Origin: Vitis vinifera
Lineage: Eukaryota > Streptophyta > Magnoliopsida > Vitales > Vitaceae
Assembly: GCF_030704535.1 (NCBI RefSeq)
Contig: NC_081821.1
Span: 7,145,001 to 7,209,000 of the forward strand
Length of the DNA: 64,000 bases
Direction of reading: 5' to 3'
Part shown: positions 1-12,400 of the stretch, piece after piece
How the letters are laid out: every line of letters starts with the position of its first letter
Position numbering within the stretch: the stretch's first letter is position 1
Translations under genes and position numbers: made by a program
Notes under the pieces: model-generated
Told to the model about the DNA's origin: nothing
The model's database searches: none
The model's input: the letters and a program-made list of their open reading frames with translations, nothing else

Positions 1-180
1 AGATGGATGATTGGATGGTTACTTTATGAATTTAATGTCACAAACCAGTCGAACGGGACTTGAGAAGTAGGTGGTAAGATGATTGACGAGAAGTCCTTAC
101 TTCTCTTAAGATAAAATGGTAGTATTGCATTGCCATTTCTAGGGTGGATATTTGAAGCAAGCTTAGAGTGCATTTCAAAA

Positions 181-1037
181 TGTTGTTTTAAATTGAAGTA
201 TTTTCTTCAAAAACGTTTTTTTAAGTTAAAAATGTTTTTTAAAAACGTTATCAGAAACGATTCTTAATCTATTTATTAGTACTGAACAACTAATTTTCAT
301 AAAAGCTTAAGATACATATTATGTTTGACAAAAAGGTTGATAACCGTTGTTGAATCATTAGAAGATGGATCCCAAAAATCAAATCCATTAATACTTGAAT
401 AACATTTGGAGACATATATCACCATTTGATGGACAAGAAATAAAAGAACGTTGGGGGTAGTTGTTGTTTTAAATTAGAATGTTGTCTTCAAAAATATTTT
501 TTAAGTTAAAAATGTTTTTTAAAAATGCTATCAGAAACTATTCTTAATCTATTTGTTATTTGTTACTGTTGAACAACCAATTTTCTTAAAAGCTTAAAAT
601 ATATATTATATTTGACAAAAAAGTTGGTAACCGTTGTTGAATCATTGGAAGATGGATCCCAAAAATCAAACCCATTAATACTTGAATAACATTTGGAGAC
701 ATATATCACCATTTGATGGACAAGAAATAAAAGAACGTTGGGGGTAGTTGTTGTTTTAAATTAGAATGTTGTCTTCAAAAATATTTTTTAAGTTAAAAAT
801 GTTTTTTAAAAATGCTATCAGAAACTATTCTTAATCTATTTGTTATTTGTTACTGTTGAACAACCAATTTTCTTAAAAGCTTAAAATATATATTTTGTTC
901 GACAAAAAAGTTGGTAACCGTTATTGAATCATTGGAAGATGGATCCCAAAAATCAAACCCATTAATACTTGAACAATATTTGGAGACATGTATCACCATT
1001 TGATGGACAAGAGATAAAAGAACACTGGGGGTAGTTG
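181..1037. repeat. Three-copy tandem repeat, unit about 285 bp
   Basis: Three head-to-tail copies start at about 181, 462 and 749, giving periods of 281 and 287 bp. Each has the same landmarks in order: a TGTTGTTTTAAATT start, a T-rich block with AAGTTAAAAATG, GAACAACCAATTTTC, GATGGATCCCAAAAATCAAA, and a GGGGGTAGTTG end. Copies 2 and 3 are closer to each other than to copy 1, which differs at many bases and has small indels. This suggests two duplication steps. No coding potential is seen. Parent family unknown. Confidence 0.9.
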
Positions 1038-2750
1038 ATAAAATTAACTAATATTGTTGGGTCTTGTGGAAGATGAAAGTTATATATATATATAGTCATT
1101 GCTTTCATTTGTTGATTCATTAATCTTTTCGACCATAAATATATTTTTATCTTTCGTTAATTATTAATGTAAGTTGACGTGATTATCCAATTGGCATCAC
1201 CACCTGTACCTCGCAACCATATCAGGCTTTCACCTCCTTAAATACTCTTCAAAACAACTGCACCATTTTGTTTGGCCACCAGCGCCAATACCAGCACCAA
1301 GTAGCTGGCGTGACTAATGCTGATGGCGAAGCCACTAAAGTCAGCATCCATTCCCATCTCTGCCTCTGCTTTCTATCACTGTTGTATGCGTTTGTTGCAG
1401 TCAAGTCCGCAGCCACAATTTGATTAAGAAAATGGTGAAGGATTCAGGGCCTTCTAATTCTACTTCTTATCTCATGTGAATCACACACAATCGACAAATC
1501 AACGTTCAGTCTATGAGTTGTGCTGACTTCACACTGTGTATCTTAAACGTTTTATTGTATGCTTCAAAGATACCATGTGCCCCACGGTTTGGAAACGCAT
1601 GCATAATTTTTTCTTTTTTTTCTTTTAATATTGTAGGAAATTTTATACAAGCTTGACATTGTTGATATCACTTAACATTTAAGATTTTATGTTGAATTGT
1701 TAATTTTAAGATATGATCAGATTCTTATGGTTGAAAAGTCATAAGTTGAGACCTCATTATGCTTATTTTATTTTCCAAGTTACGTACAAGGATTAAAATG
1801 TAACGCATACAAAATGTCTTGTGTAAAACGTGAACTTGTTTAAAAAAATTGTATATTAGAAAATAAAAATAAAAACCGACATCAACAAATTTTGATAAGT
1901 GCAATCTTACATATTATATCTTAAGCCATTATAAAGAAAAAGATAATTATATCCAAAAAATGATGTATAGTAAAAAATTTGCGGTTATAATTGTAGTAAT
2001 TTATAGAGAATTAAAGTGTTTATTTGGAAGGTTTTTAGAAAATAGTTTTTAAAAATGGTTTTTTTAATGAGTTTTAAAACAAAAATCTTTGAAAAGTTAG
2101 AACCTTTTCAACCCTTTTTTTTTTTTTAAAAAAAAATAACTTTTATTTGTAATATTTTATTTTTAATAGCTAAATTTGTACTATCATTTTCAAATAAATA
2201 TTTTTAAAACAAATTAAAACAATTCAAGTATGTTTTGAACAAGAAGACTATGAATCCATACTTTTCACATGCATTTTTACTCAATTGTGATTCTCTTCTT
2301 ATTTATGAAAATTTGAATTTTAAAATTAATGTAAAAATAAATTTAAGACAAATTTTGGGACACATTTTTTATATATTTTTTTCTCAAAAAAGGAAAAACT
2401 TATGTTAAAGAAGAGTTGCCAACGTATCCAAAAGGTTGCTAAAAATGAGGTATACAAACACAACTTTTCCACTTCGGAAATATATATGTATATATTTTTT
2501 TTGCAAAAAAGACACAAGCAAGAAAGAAAAAAAAAACGCCCATCGTCCATATTCATTTTGTCTTCTACTGGGAACAATTAGAGGCATGAACAATGGGTAG
2601 ATGACGAAAGGGGTAGATGCATTCACAGTATGGACAGCATGTGTGCGTCCATATCAGCTTCTTTCCACCCAAGAAATTAAACAAAAACTGTGAAAGTGGA
2701 CAATAGTCAAAAACAGCGTGCTTATACATTTATGAATCCAACATCAAGTC
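1038..2750. other. Intergenic, AT-rich, no gene seen
   Basis: No convincing reading frame. The stretch around 2015-2110 consists of T- and A-runs of a kind often seen in decayed non-autonomous elements, but I found no terminal repeats. A short TA run lies near 1081-1095. Confidence 0.6.
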
Positions 2751-2803
2751 TTCTCCCTTCTCCCTTCTCCCTTCTCTCTTTTCTCTTCTCTCTTCTCTCT
2801 TCT
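2751..2803. repeat. CT-rich microsatellite (CTTCTC-like)
   Basis: Pure pyrimidine tract on the + strand made of CTTCTCC and CTTCTCT variants. It lies about 2.3 kb upstream of the MYB start codon. Confidence 0.9.
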
Positions 2804-4972
2804 ATGAGTCTTATCTTTTCTGTGTCTTCTGTCTCGCTAACTGCTCATTAATCATCCACTACTGCGTATGTGTATGCACACCTCACAGTCAATTAGTCAT
2901 AGACTCGTAGATAAGTTTTGCAACCCTTCTTACCCATGCAGGTCACAATCTTCTGACGCAGTTTTCAACCATCACCACGTATCAGTCTTTTGTACCTATC
3001 CCTTGTTTGTTAGGTTTTTATTTTCCATCCCTATAAATCCTCTTTCAAACTCTCACTGATTACTTTTCAAGGTGTTTGCATTCATACCCTAAAAGATTCT
3101 CTGGTAACTAAAGTGGATTTTTTTCTTTTTTTGAGGTGGGGCTATGGTTGCCCATCATAGGGGGTGAATCCTGAAGGAACAAAGTAGAGGCATTACTCCA
3201 TTAAAAAAATGGGTTGGGATGATTTACAAGTTTTATACATGGATTGAAACTACAATGATCATGTTTCCTAATATGAACGCAATGAAAGTAGACCACGGAT
3301 GAGGGGCTCCACAGTCCTCATGGCTAAGCTAAGCTCTCATATTCCATCCTTTTCTGAATTGAATGATGGGCCCCAAGCCTAATATGGGGAGTCCTCCAAA
3401 GTAATCCTCTCTCCCTCTCCCTCTGTCTATTCAAAATTTCAAATTTTCCACACAATTGAACGCTATCCACATCACCCCCTTCCCACGTCGTGCACACAAC
3501 CTCAGAATCAAAAGGTACCTGCCGACTCCGTTGTTTTTCTAAAGCTAATAAATCTTCTGGAACATGCAATAGTATATTTCTTCTGCAGCTAGCCATGAAA
3601 TCGGTTTTCAATTTCCACTGTTCACATTGATTTTCTGATGAATCTAGTTGTAATGCCGTAACGCACACAAACCCAATTTGTGACGCCTAGGGCCACTGGC
3701 CAAATTGGAGATTCACAAAGTTGATAATTAGTGGTGTAGTTACACAAATTCTGAATAATTAATTCTAGGCTTCCCTCCTAACTATAGTAGTCACATGGTG
3801 TCTAAATCCAAATACATGCATATTGGCTACATGTATCACCTCTTATCTATTCCTAAATGAAGCCGTCCTTTCAGCCATTATAACTATGTGATGAATCACA
3901 ATATTTTCATGGACAACGAGTGCCGTGTGGTTTCACTCGGTACAGCTCTTTTCATGTACTCTTTCCCCCAGATGATGACTATGCTTGATGCATATATACA
4001 TATATAGATATACGCACAACTATATTTCATGGTTTCATAGAATATCAATTGGTAATTAAGTTGTTGATCTAGTAGTGGACATTAATATAGGTGAGGCAGA
4101 CAACTGAGGAGTGGATTGTGAGTTGAGACAAACCCAACTTGGCCATAACCTCCATGGAATGGATCCACTTGGAATGCACGTATCACAAGTAGCAAATCAA
4201 TGTATTGCAAGGACGTACACTTCCATCTTCCGAAATTGGGTATGATCTGAAATTCGTAATTAGAAGAATTAGATGGATCATGGACGGACACATTTTTTTT
4301 AATGTGCATGCACCTCTGTGTTCAATAATCACCACCACATGGGCAGCTTTGCAGTATCCATGCAACGGAAGTTAAAAGAGCCTTTTAGCCCATAATAGAA
4401 ACTCATCACTGTCAGGCGCACATTACCGGAATGGAGGCCTACTTGAATTTCAAAACATCTAAGGGCTTGTGAAGTGTTTTTAGAAAACGGTTTTTGTACC
4501 ATTTTTCATCTTTCGAAACATGTTTGATAATTTATTTTAATTTTTTTTTGGGAGTAGGAGTAAGTAGAACCCTATTAAAAAACATGGTCCTCCTGACCTA
4601 ACTAAAATTGGGTTACTCACGAAAATATCAAGAACGTTACATGGTACTATACTTGGATGCCATAAAATTATTGATTTGTTCATTTGACAGATTAATCTCT
4701 AATGGGAGCCCTCCCTAGAGAAAAAATTGCGTACTGATACCTAATCAATTCACCTAAAGCAGTAAGGGCGAAGCAAGGGTTTTCGTTTTTTACTTTTCTG
4801 GGGAGTAGGAGTAAGTGGAATTACCCTATTGAATGCGACGCGGTTTTGTGAGGTGGAGAGAGGTGACACAAAGGAGAAGCTGACTTTTTGCAAGGGAAGA
4901 GTAAATGCATGCTGTACTGTTTTGACTCGTAAGAAAGAATCCATTTACCTCACTTTGGTCAGCGTAGCCAGC
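2804..4972. other. Upstream region of the MYB gene
   Basis: No supported gene. Two copies of a GGGAGTAGGAGTAAGT phrase occur near 4551 and 4801, both followed by an ACCCTATT-like string, so a degenerate dispersed repeat lies just ahead of the promoter. Open frames on the minus strand here have no recognisable domain and no plausible gene structure. Confidence 0.5.
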
Positions 4973-4980
4973 CTATATAT
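4973..4980 (+). promoter_or_regulatory. TATA box of the MYB gene
   Basis: A CTATATAT string lies about 130 bp upstream of the MYB start codon. This spacing gives a 5'UTR of roughly 100 nt, which is normal for a plant gene. The transcription start is inferred. Confidence 0.55.
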
Positions 4981-5104
4981 GCCCACCTGGACAAGGAAGC
5001 CCTTGCCTTGGACGCTTGTCTCCACATTTCCAAAGTTGAAACGCTAAGGAAAAGACCTTTGTCTGGAAACCCTTCCACAACTCAGAGAGAGAGACCGAAG
5101 AGCC

Positions 5105-6614
5105 ATGGGGAGGCCACCTTGCTGTGACAAGATCGGGGTGAAGAAAGGGCCATGGACTCCTGAAGAGGACATCATCTTGGTCTCTTACATTCAAGAACAT
5201 GGTCCAGGGAATTGGAGAGCAGTTCCTACTAGCACAGGTTTAATATTTCTCCTTTTTCTTTTTGGAATAATTTTTCTCTTTGCTTTTCCTTCTTTTAATC
5301 TACAAGCTTCAAAACTTTTCCCTTGGGTTTCATCTTCTGGGTTGGTGGTTTTCTTATTTCTGCTTTTCTGGTTTGGTTTGGTTGGTTTATCATTAAAGCT
5401 GTGTATTTAATACGCTGCAGATCCTGAGCAGTCACCTTGCCTCTTCTCTCTCTCTCGCTCTTCTATTTTTCCCTCAAATTTTTATTAATTTTGTGGTTCA
5501 AAATGAAGCTATATAGTATTAGATTTACTCTAAATTATTTAGTTTTATTCACAGTTTTTCCTTCTGCCTTTCTGGGTTTTTCAGGTCTGCTTAGATGCAG
5601 TAAGAGTTGCAGGCTTAGATGGACTAATTATCTCCGCCCGGGTATCAAACGCGGTAACTTTACTGATCAGGAGGAGAAGACGATAATCCACCTCCAGGCT
5701 CTTTTGGGCAATAGGTAAAACCACCACTCTCTCTTAGAGCTGATGCGGTTAGGGTTAAGCATAGGCTTTCAAAACTGGGTTGGATCTATGATCATGGATT
5801 CCCAGATTCCAGTAGGGGGATTTAATTATTGTTTTATAATTTATTTAGCATTACAAGTGTTTTTCTTTCTTGGGTTTATTTTTATGGGATGGATGTGAGA
5901 TATTGACTTTTATTCTATGTAGTAATGTAAATTTTATTTCTATTTGGATGCAGATGGGCTGCCATAGCTTCTTATCTTCCTCAAAGAACGGACAATGATA
6001 TAAAAAATTATTGGAACACCCATTTGAAAAAGAAGCTGAAGAAGTTTCCCACAGGTGTAGATGACCATAATCAAGATGGGTTTTCAATCTCCAAAGGTCA
6101 GTGGGAGAGAAGGCTTCAAACAGACATCCACATGGCTAAACAAGCGCTATGTGAGGCTTTGTCCATAGATACGTCAAGCTCGCTGCCTGACTTGAAGAGC
6201 TCTAACGGCTACAACCCTAACACCAGACCTGTCCAAGCATCTACATATGCATCCAGTGCTGAAAACATAGCCAAATTGCTGGAAGGTTGGATGAGAAATT
6301 CACCAAAATCAACTCGAACGAATTCTGAAGCTACTCAGAACTCCAAAAACTCCAGTGAAGGGGCAACTACACCAGATGCTCTTGACTCGTTGTTTAGCTT
6401 CAACTCTTCCAACTCTGATCTTTCTCTGTCTAATGATGAGACAGCAAATTTCACACCCGAAACCATTCTCTTCCAAGATGAAAGCAAGCCAAATTTGGAG
6501 ACTCAAGTCCCTCTCACAATGATAGAGAAATGGCTCTTTGATGAAGGTGCTGCTACTCAAGAACAAGAAGACCTAATTGACATGTCACTAGAGGACACTG
6601 CTCAGCTCTTCTAG
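5105..6614 (+). CDS. R2R3-MYB transcription factor, subgroup S1 (MYB94/96/30/31/60 group)
   Basis: Nuclear DNA-binding transcription factor of 307 aa. Coding exons are 5105-5237, 5585-5714 and 5954-6614, with introns 5238-5584 and 5715-5953 (GT-AG). The intron positions are those typical of R2R3-MYB genes. The R2 repeat has W17, W37 and W57. The R3 repeat has F70 in place of the first Trp, then W89 and W108. The N-terminus MGRPPCCDK is a family hallmark. After the DNA-binding domain come [19 protein letters not shown] (135-153), [18 protein letters not shown] (184-201) and IEKWLFDE (278-285), all typical of S1 MYBs. Characterised members control cuticular wax and very-long-chain fatty acid synthesis, ABA/drought response or guard-cell function. 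The [12 protein letters not shown] motif and the neighbouring genes favour MYB94/96/31 over MYB60, but the exact orthologue is not settled. The C-terminal part is acidic and rich in Ser/Asn, as expected for a transactivation region. Confidence 0.95.
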
Positions 6615-8142
6615 AAATGTTTTAACCCTCAAGGTCCTTTCCTTGTTTTTGTGCTTCCTCTTTGGGAGGGAGCTTTAGGCATTGACCTGATATAACATCT
6701 TTCAAGCTAAGCCTGAGCAGAAAGAGATCAAACCCTTAGTGAAAGCACATAGAAGTGTAAATTACAAGTATATCAATACTGTGTAATGTACTCCATAAAA
6801 AATAAGAACTCTTCATCTTCTTAGAACTGAAAGTCCTTGTACTTTGCGTGCCTTTAATTAGGGGGCATATATATCTCAAGAATGAGAACTATATATCTAG
6901 GGTTTTTCACTTGACCCAATTCTGAACAAGCTGAAGAATTGTATTGACAAAGGACCTGAGATAACTGGCTATTTAAACTTGCTAAATATGAAGCTGGCCT
7001 GTGTGGCCATCTGTATGAAAATTTAAATCTAAGTTCCATTCCTGTCTGAACTTGCTGTTTCCTATTCATTGCTTAGACCCACCCCATTTTGTTATGCGCT
7101 TAAATGTATGAGCATATCAGTAGGTAAGTAGTTTTGACATGTGTTGGCGACTTGGCGGATAGCTGTGGTGATGAAATAGGGTTTCACTTCCACATCTCTT
7201 CACTTATTGAATTTGTCGGCAAGGGAGGCAGAGCCACGTAAATCCAGATCTGCTTTCCTGCTTCGGCTGTTCTATAAGTCATACTCTTGTTATACCATAT
7301 GATATGTTCATAAGATATTCTCCATGCCAAATATTGATATTGATTTGTTTCATACAAAGAGCAGATCGCATGCATGTGTTATACATACTATATGATATTG
7401 AATGTTACATGCTGGTACTTCAAAATTAAAAGGCACCAATACTTTCTGCAACATTATGTTAATTTCCTGCATGAGTGTAGAGTAATGTGAACATATACAG
7501 GACACAATACCGCAATTATTGATTTAGTTGTGAACACCCTTCAAATGGTATACATGTAACTCAATCTTCAAGGATCACATACGTTGTCTTCAACTAATTA
7601 AATTGAGGTTACGAAATGATATTGGCAGAATCTTTTGAGGGCAAATAAAAAGTAGAGGTACCCTCAAATAATGTTGAAAGCAACTTAAGCACTAATCTCT
7701 TGCCACTAAATATCGATGTCATTAACTATCGAAAAGGATTTCACAACAAAGAGGTAACGTGTCCATAATGGCCATTCAAGTGATGATGAATGTGATATGA
7801 TTAGAATCTAGATTAGTCAGTACACTTGAGTACATTAAAGCCACTAATACTAATATATATCATTCAAAAAGTTAAACTCATATTGGTTCTTAAAATTTAT
7901 GCCATTAATAATACATTACAATAATTAAATGAACATTAATATTTTGGGTTTGTTTGCCTCTACTGTTTAAGAAGATTTTTAGATGACGTTTTGTTCAAAA
8001 TTTAAAAGAACCGATTTGGCATCTATCAAAAGTACAATCTAAGCTATTAGAAATGTTTGATAAAAGTCGTTTAATAATGGTACAAACAAATAAAATCAAG
8101 ATGCAAATAAATAAGATGTTAGGTGATGTTGATTTTTTGATT
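6615..8142. other. Intergenic, 3' of the MYB gene
   Basis: The first few hundred bases are probably MYB 3'UTR. The rest is AT-rich with no supported gene. Confidence 0.5.
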
Positions 8143-8320
8143 GAATAGAAAAAGTTAAAATATTTAATTTTGTTTATTCAGCTGAAAGTAATATGTTAAA
8201 ATCAATTAACATAACTAAAATAAGTTTATTATAATAAGTGTAATTTAATTATATTGGATAATATCAATAAATTACTCTTAGTTAAATAGAAAAAACCATA
8301 TATTTTAACTTTTTCTATTC
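8143..8320. repeat. Inverted repeat, possible small MITE
   Basis: Two 20-bp arms match perfectly as inverted copies: GAATAGAAAAAGTTAAAATA at 8143-8162 and its reverse complement at 8301-8320. The loop is about 140 bp and AT-rich. The arms could be terminal or subterminal repeats of a small non-autonomous DNA element. I could not identify a convincing target-site duplication, so the family is open. Confidence 0.5.
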
Positions 8321-8354
8321 AGCTAAAAAATAGAGATATCACTTTACAACAAAG

Positions 8355-8412
8355 TATGAGACTGACATTGTTTTTATTAATTCTATGAGACTGACATTGT
8401 TTTTATTAATTC
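8355..8412. repeat. Perfect 29-bp tandem duplication
   Basis: The unit starting TATGAGACTGACATTG is repeated exactly once, at 8355-8383 and 8384-8412. Identity of the copies implies a recent event. Confidence 0.95.
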
Positions 8413-9355
8413 TAATTATTGGTTGATACTAATTTGATAATACCGAGGCTTTAAATTTCAAATTTAAAAAACTTTTTATATGACCTATTTTTCTATGGTC
8501 TCCATCCCAACTTTTTTAGATAGTAATTATGTTTTTTGTAAAATATTTTAATATTTAATATGAGATGTGAAGTATTTGACAGTAAACAACTGCATTAAAA
8601 AAAAGTTGTGTTTGATTAGTCTGAGTATCAATTGGGACAATAAATGGAGTTTAGTACATAAGTCAGTTATATTGGAAGGGCCAGACTATCTAGAGATTTG
8701 TTACCATCAAATCATTGATGGCACCAAATTAAAAGTCACATCTAACTTTTGCTAGTCTTCGATTAGTTAGAATTAAGCTAATTAAGGCTAGCTAACATAA
8801 TCTTTATTTCAAGATTGTTGAATTTCGATAAAGCCATGCATTACTTACAAACAATTTTGAGTTTCAATAAGCTGTATTTTCCTCCCTAATTACTCTTAAT
8901 TTTGTGAAGCCTCTTTCAAAATCCCTTTTATATATAAGTATATGAAATCAAATACATACAAATGAAATTAAGATATAAAAGAATAAAATCAAAATATAAA
9001 ACATCAATGAAACTGAACGTAGGTTAAAAGTAATGTAATTTAAATTAAATTTATAACGTGATATGATTGATCCTCTTTATTATGTACTGAATCAATACAA
9101 TTAACGGGACCCATGTATTATAGTATTCGCATCATCATCAAGCAAAAACAAATTAGGTTAAACATCTGCATCGGCCTTGACTACCTGATACCTATGAATA
9201 AATTTAATGGATTGGGGTCATGCATTCTTCTTCCAAGTTCAACTTTTTTCGCACACCCTTTATGAGAGCTAACCTAGACACTAGATATAGCACAAGGCCA
9301 GGAGTGCAACGGGAAGGCCTTTTGCAATTCGCCTTTAATTACATGGTAGTTAGTA

Positions 9356-9358
<3 letters not shown>
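8413..9358. other. Intergenic, no gene seen
   Basis: AT-rich sequence without a supported reading frame or recognisable element. Confidence 0.5.

Positions 9359-9408
<50 letters not shown>
9359..9408. repeat. (AT)25 microsatellite
   Basis: Uninterrupted AT dinucleotide run of about 50 bp, followed directly by GCATGCATGCAT (9409-9420). Confidence 0.97.
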
Positions 9409-9411
<3 letters not shown>

Positions 9412-9420
9412 TGCATGCAT

Positions 9421-12400
9421 AGGAGCCCCTATAGCATTTCATGTGTGTAAAAATTAAGTGGTTGAGCCTCAAGGCCCTAATCAGGCCACAACTGGCTTCC
9501 TCCAAATCTCAATCCAGTTGATAAAGCGTTCAAGATCACAAGATGCTCAAGTGGTCATTGAGGATGATCTATTGTCCTCACATTCTACTTTTCATGAAAA
9601 TCAATTTGATTATCAAAATGGAGGAAAAACTATAGTCAGGAATTGCCTTGGGATTATGCAAATGGGCTATAAATGCACTAACATGTGAAGGGTTTGACTT
9701 TTGGCTGTTTTTACAAATTGGACTAATTGCTTGACACCCCATCACACACATGTAACCCAAACTGTAAAGCGCATCAGCAGAGGAGCCAAACCATAAGCCC
9801 CTCATGAATACCATCACCAAACTGTAAGGAAAAAAAACAGTACTTTTTACCTCCCTTTAGGTTGAAATGTCAAAAACAGACAAAAATTTATTGAACGCAT
9901 GTTCACCCTTCTTTCCTTCCTTCACAAGCATCTTCAAGGCTTTAAAACTGCCTCCATATAGTTGGCTTTTTCACAGGGGAAGAAAAAGTCATGATCCCTC
10001 CCTGATAGGAAGCTTCACTTGAGAGTTGAGACACCATTTATGTAATATCTACATATGCGTGGCTGGTTAATGGGTGGGGAGCTGTCTAGGTGCAGAAGGT
10101 CATGAGAGCCCATGTTCCTCCATAGAATGAAAAACACAGCCATCCATCTCCTTGACTTTTTCTTTTTATTACTCCAATGGGGCTTATATCTGGTCCATAT
10201 ATCATCTCAAAACCTTTCTCATATACTACATAACCTGTTCGACAGAATCATGTGCATCCGAAAGTTGTATTTAAGTGAATCATGTGATTCATATAAATCT
10301 CACAAACAGATCTGCACATGACAAAACAATCAGGTTGGCTTGGTCCCATGAAGGGCCATCTTATGCCCATGTTTTCTTGTATTTCTTAATCTGGTATAGG
10401 TTAGTTGCTTCTCATCATCAACATCCATGAATCCCATGTTCTCTTCATCATCAATAGCCTAACAGACCTTCCTCTCCTGCATCCTCCGTCCTGAAATACA
10501 AGAATGACAAGAGGAAACATTTACTATAAAAGAAACATGATTGGGATCTTTCATATGATATATCATAGATATGCAGTAAAGCATTTGGTTTGTTATAAGT
10601 ACATAAAACCAGCTACAGCTGATAATGGGAGAACTAACATCATGTGATACGGATGATGATTAGAAGTTAGAACTCATATAACCGAGCCGATTTTTTCTAT
10701 ATATATATATATTCATAAATTTTAATGCTAATTATTAAAAAATTTTAAAAATGTGTAGACCAAGTCAGCCATGGCATTCTTGTCTCTACTGGAGAAAATA
10801 ATTAAAGGCCCCTACAAAACTAAATTCTGTGTGGGCCTCCATTCCAATTTTCCCCCAAGCCCCCATAACACAATAGAGTAAGCGATCTTATATTTCTTGT
10901 AACATTATTTGCTTAGAGCTTTCAAAAAGACACCCTCCAAGGTGTTACTGAGCTCTTTCCTTTTTTTTACCCCTTTTTTTCTGTCCCAATATCTAGCAAA
11001 TTTTGAACAAAATTTGATTATCATCACAAAAGTGAGTGAATTCGGAAGCTGTTTCACCTTCTGAATAAGAAGGGGTCAGTTTATTGGCCCTTTTTAATCA
11101 AAGTTTTTGGATCTATTGCATTGAGACTGTTGCAGGACATGTTTTATACTTACACAAGAAGGAGAAGCTCTGGAATTATAATGGGTTTGAAGAAAAGGAC
11201 TTGACAAGCAGGGGGCCATCCATATAAAGGTTTTGCTGAGCAAACTAATTTGACCTGGCTGTTTGTCCTTTGGTGTGGAGGCCCAAACAAATTGCGCCCA
11301 CATGGGTTCGAGAATCACATCTTATACCCAACCCAAATCAGGACATGGGGCGAATCGACTGGAAATCCAACCCGAACATAGGAGGGAGAGAAGTGAAGGG
11401 CATGTAGAAGAGCCCAGATGGTTTGGATGGATGCGGAGGCTTCATTGTGCGAGTAGAAAAGGGTTGAGATTCTGGTTTTAGTGCAGCCTGAATGGCCTTA
11501 GCAGCCACCATGAGTGGGGGGGCCACCAAATGAAAAATCGAAAGGGAAAATTTCTGAATGGTGGGGGGTGGGTGCATGGTCTACTCAATATTGTAGAAAA
11601 GTCTTGCACAAATCTTTAATTGGGGACACAGCCCAAAAGCCGAGCCCATCAATAGAATCCAGGTTGTCTGATATATAGAGCTAGAGGACAGATTCATGAG
11701 TAAATGGCGTTGGATTGATCACTGATTTGATGGGCATTTGGGCCTTCGGCCACCCAATTACTCTAAGGCGAGATGCTATCTGTCTACACTTCCCTCCTTG
11801 GAAAAGAAGCATTTTTGTGAATTAAAAAGTGGGCCTCAAATTATTTTCCCAGAGAAAAAAAATGGGAAGAAAAAAATAAGGAAAGAAAAAGAAAGAATAA
11901 AGGTACCTTCCCTTGGAAATTACAGATATTGGGAGGGGTTGTTTGGGAAGAGAAAAGCGCATGAACTCCATAGCATACCAAACTCATAATTGGATATTGC
12001 TTGGGAGTGCCTTTGGACCCAGTTTCCGGGTCATGTGTATCAAACATGAATTGGGATATTCTTTTTGTTGGAAACAAATGGCTTTCCAGGGTGTGTCATG
12101 TGTCTCTCCCCCTTTCTTATATGAATCAATGCACTCTTGAATTATAATATGATTTTTTAAATAATAGTGCAATACCATTAAAGGAGATATTTCATATCAA
12201 ACATTCAAAATCTATATTATCACCCTTCATGGTTCACTCAAATTATATTATAATACAACTTCAACATAAGCATATGTAGACATGTTACGACATCACAAAA
12301 GCAAAAAGCTTCAAAATCATAATACCAAGTTAAAGAGCATCATACCAGGATAACAAGGCAGTCACAGCCCAAGAATGCTAAGGAGTAATTGTTCTCTCCC

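Noticed and set aside
3324-3668. 114-codon open frame on the minus strand upstream of the MYB gene
   Set aside because: No domain, no homologue recognised, composition like antisense of AT/CT-rich DNA, and no promoter or splice context.
5105-6614. Naming the MYB gene MYB60
   Set aside because: The [12 protein letters not shown] motif after the DNA-binding domain and the gene neighbourhood fit the MYB31/94/96 group better; without a tree the symbol was left blank.
9458-9688. 76-codon open frame downstream of the AT microsatellite
   Set aside because: No domain, no exon structure, and an antisense frame of equal length overlaps it.
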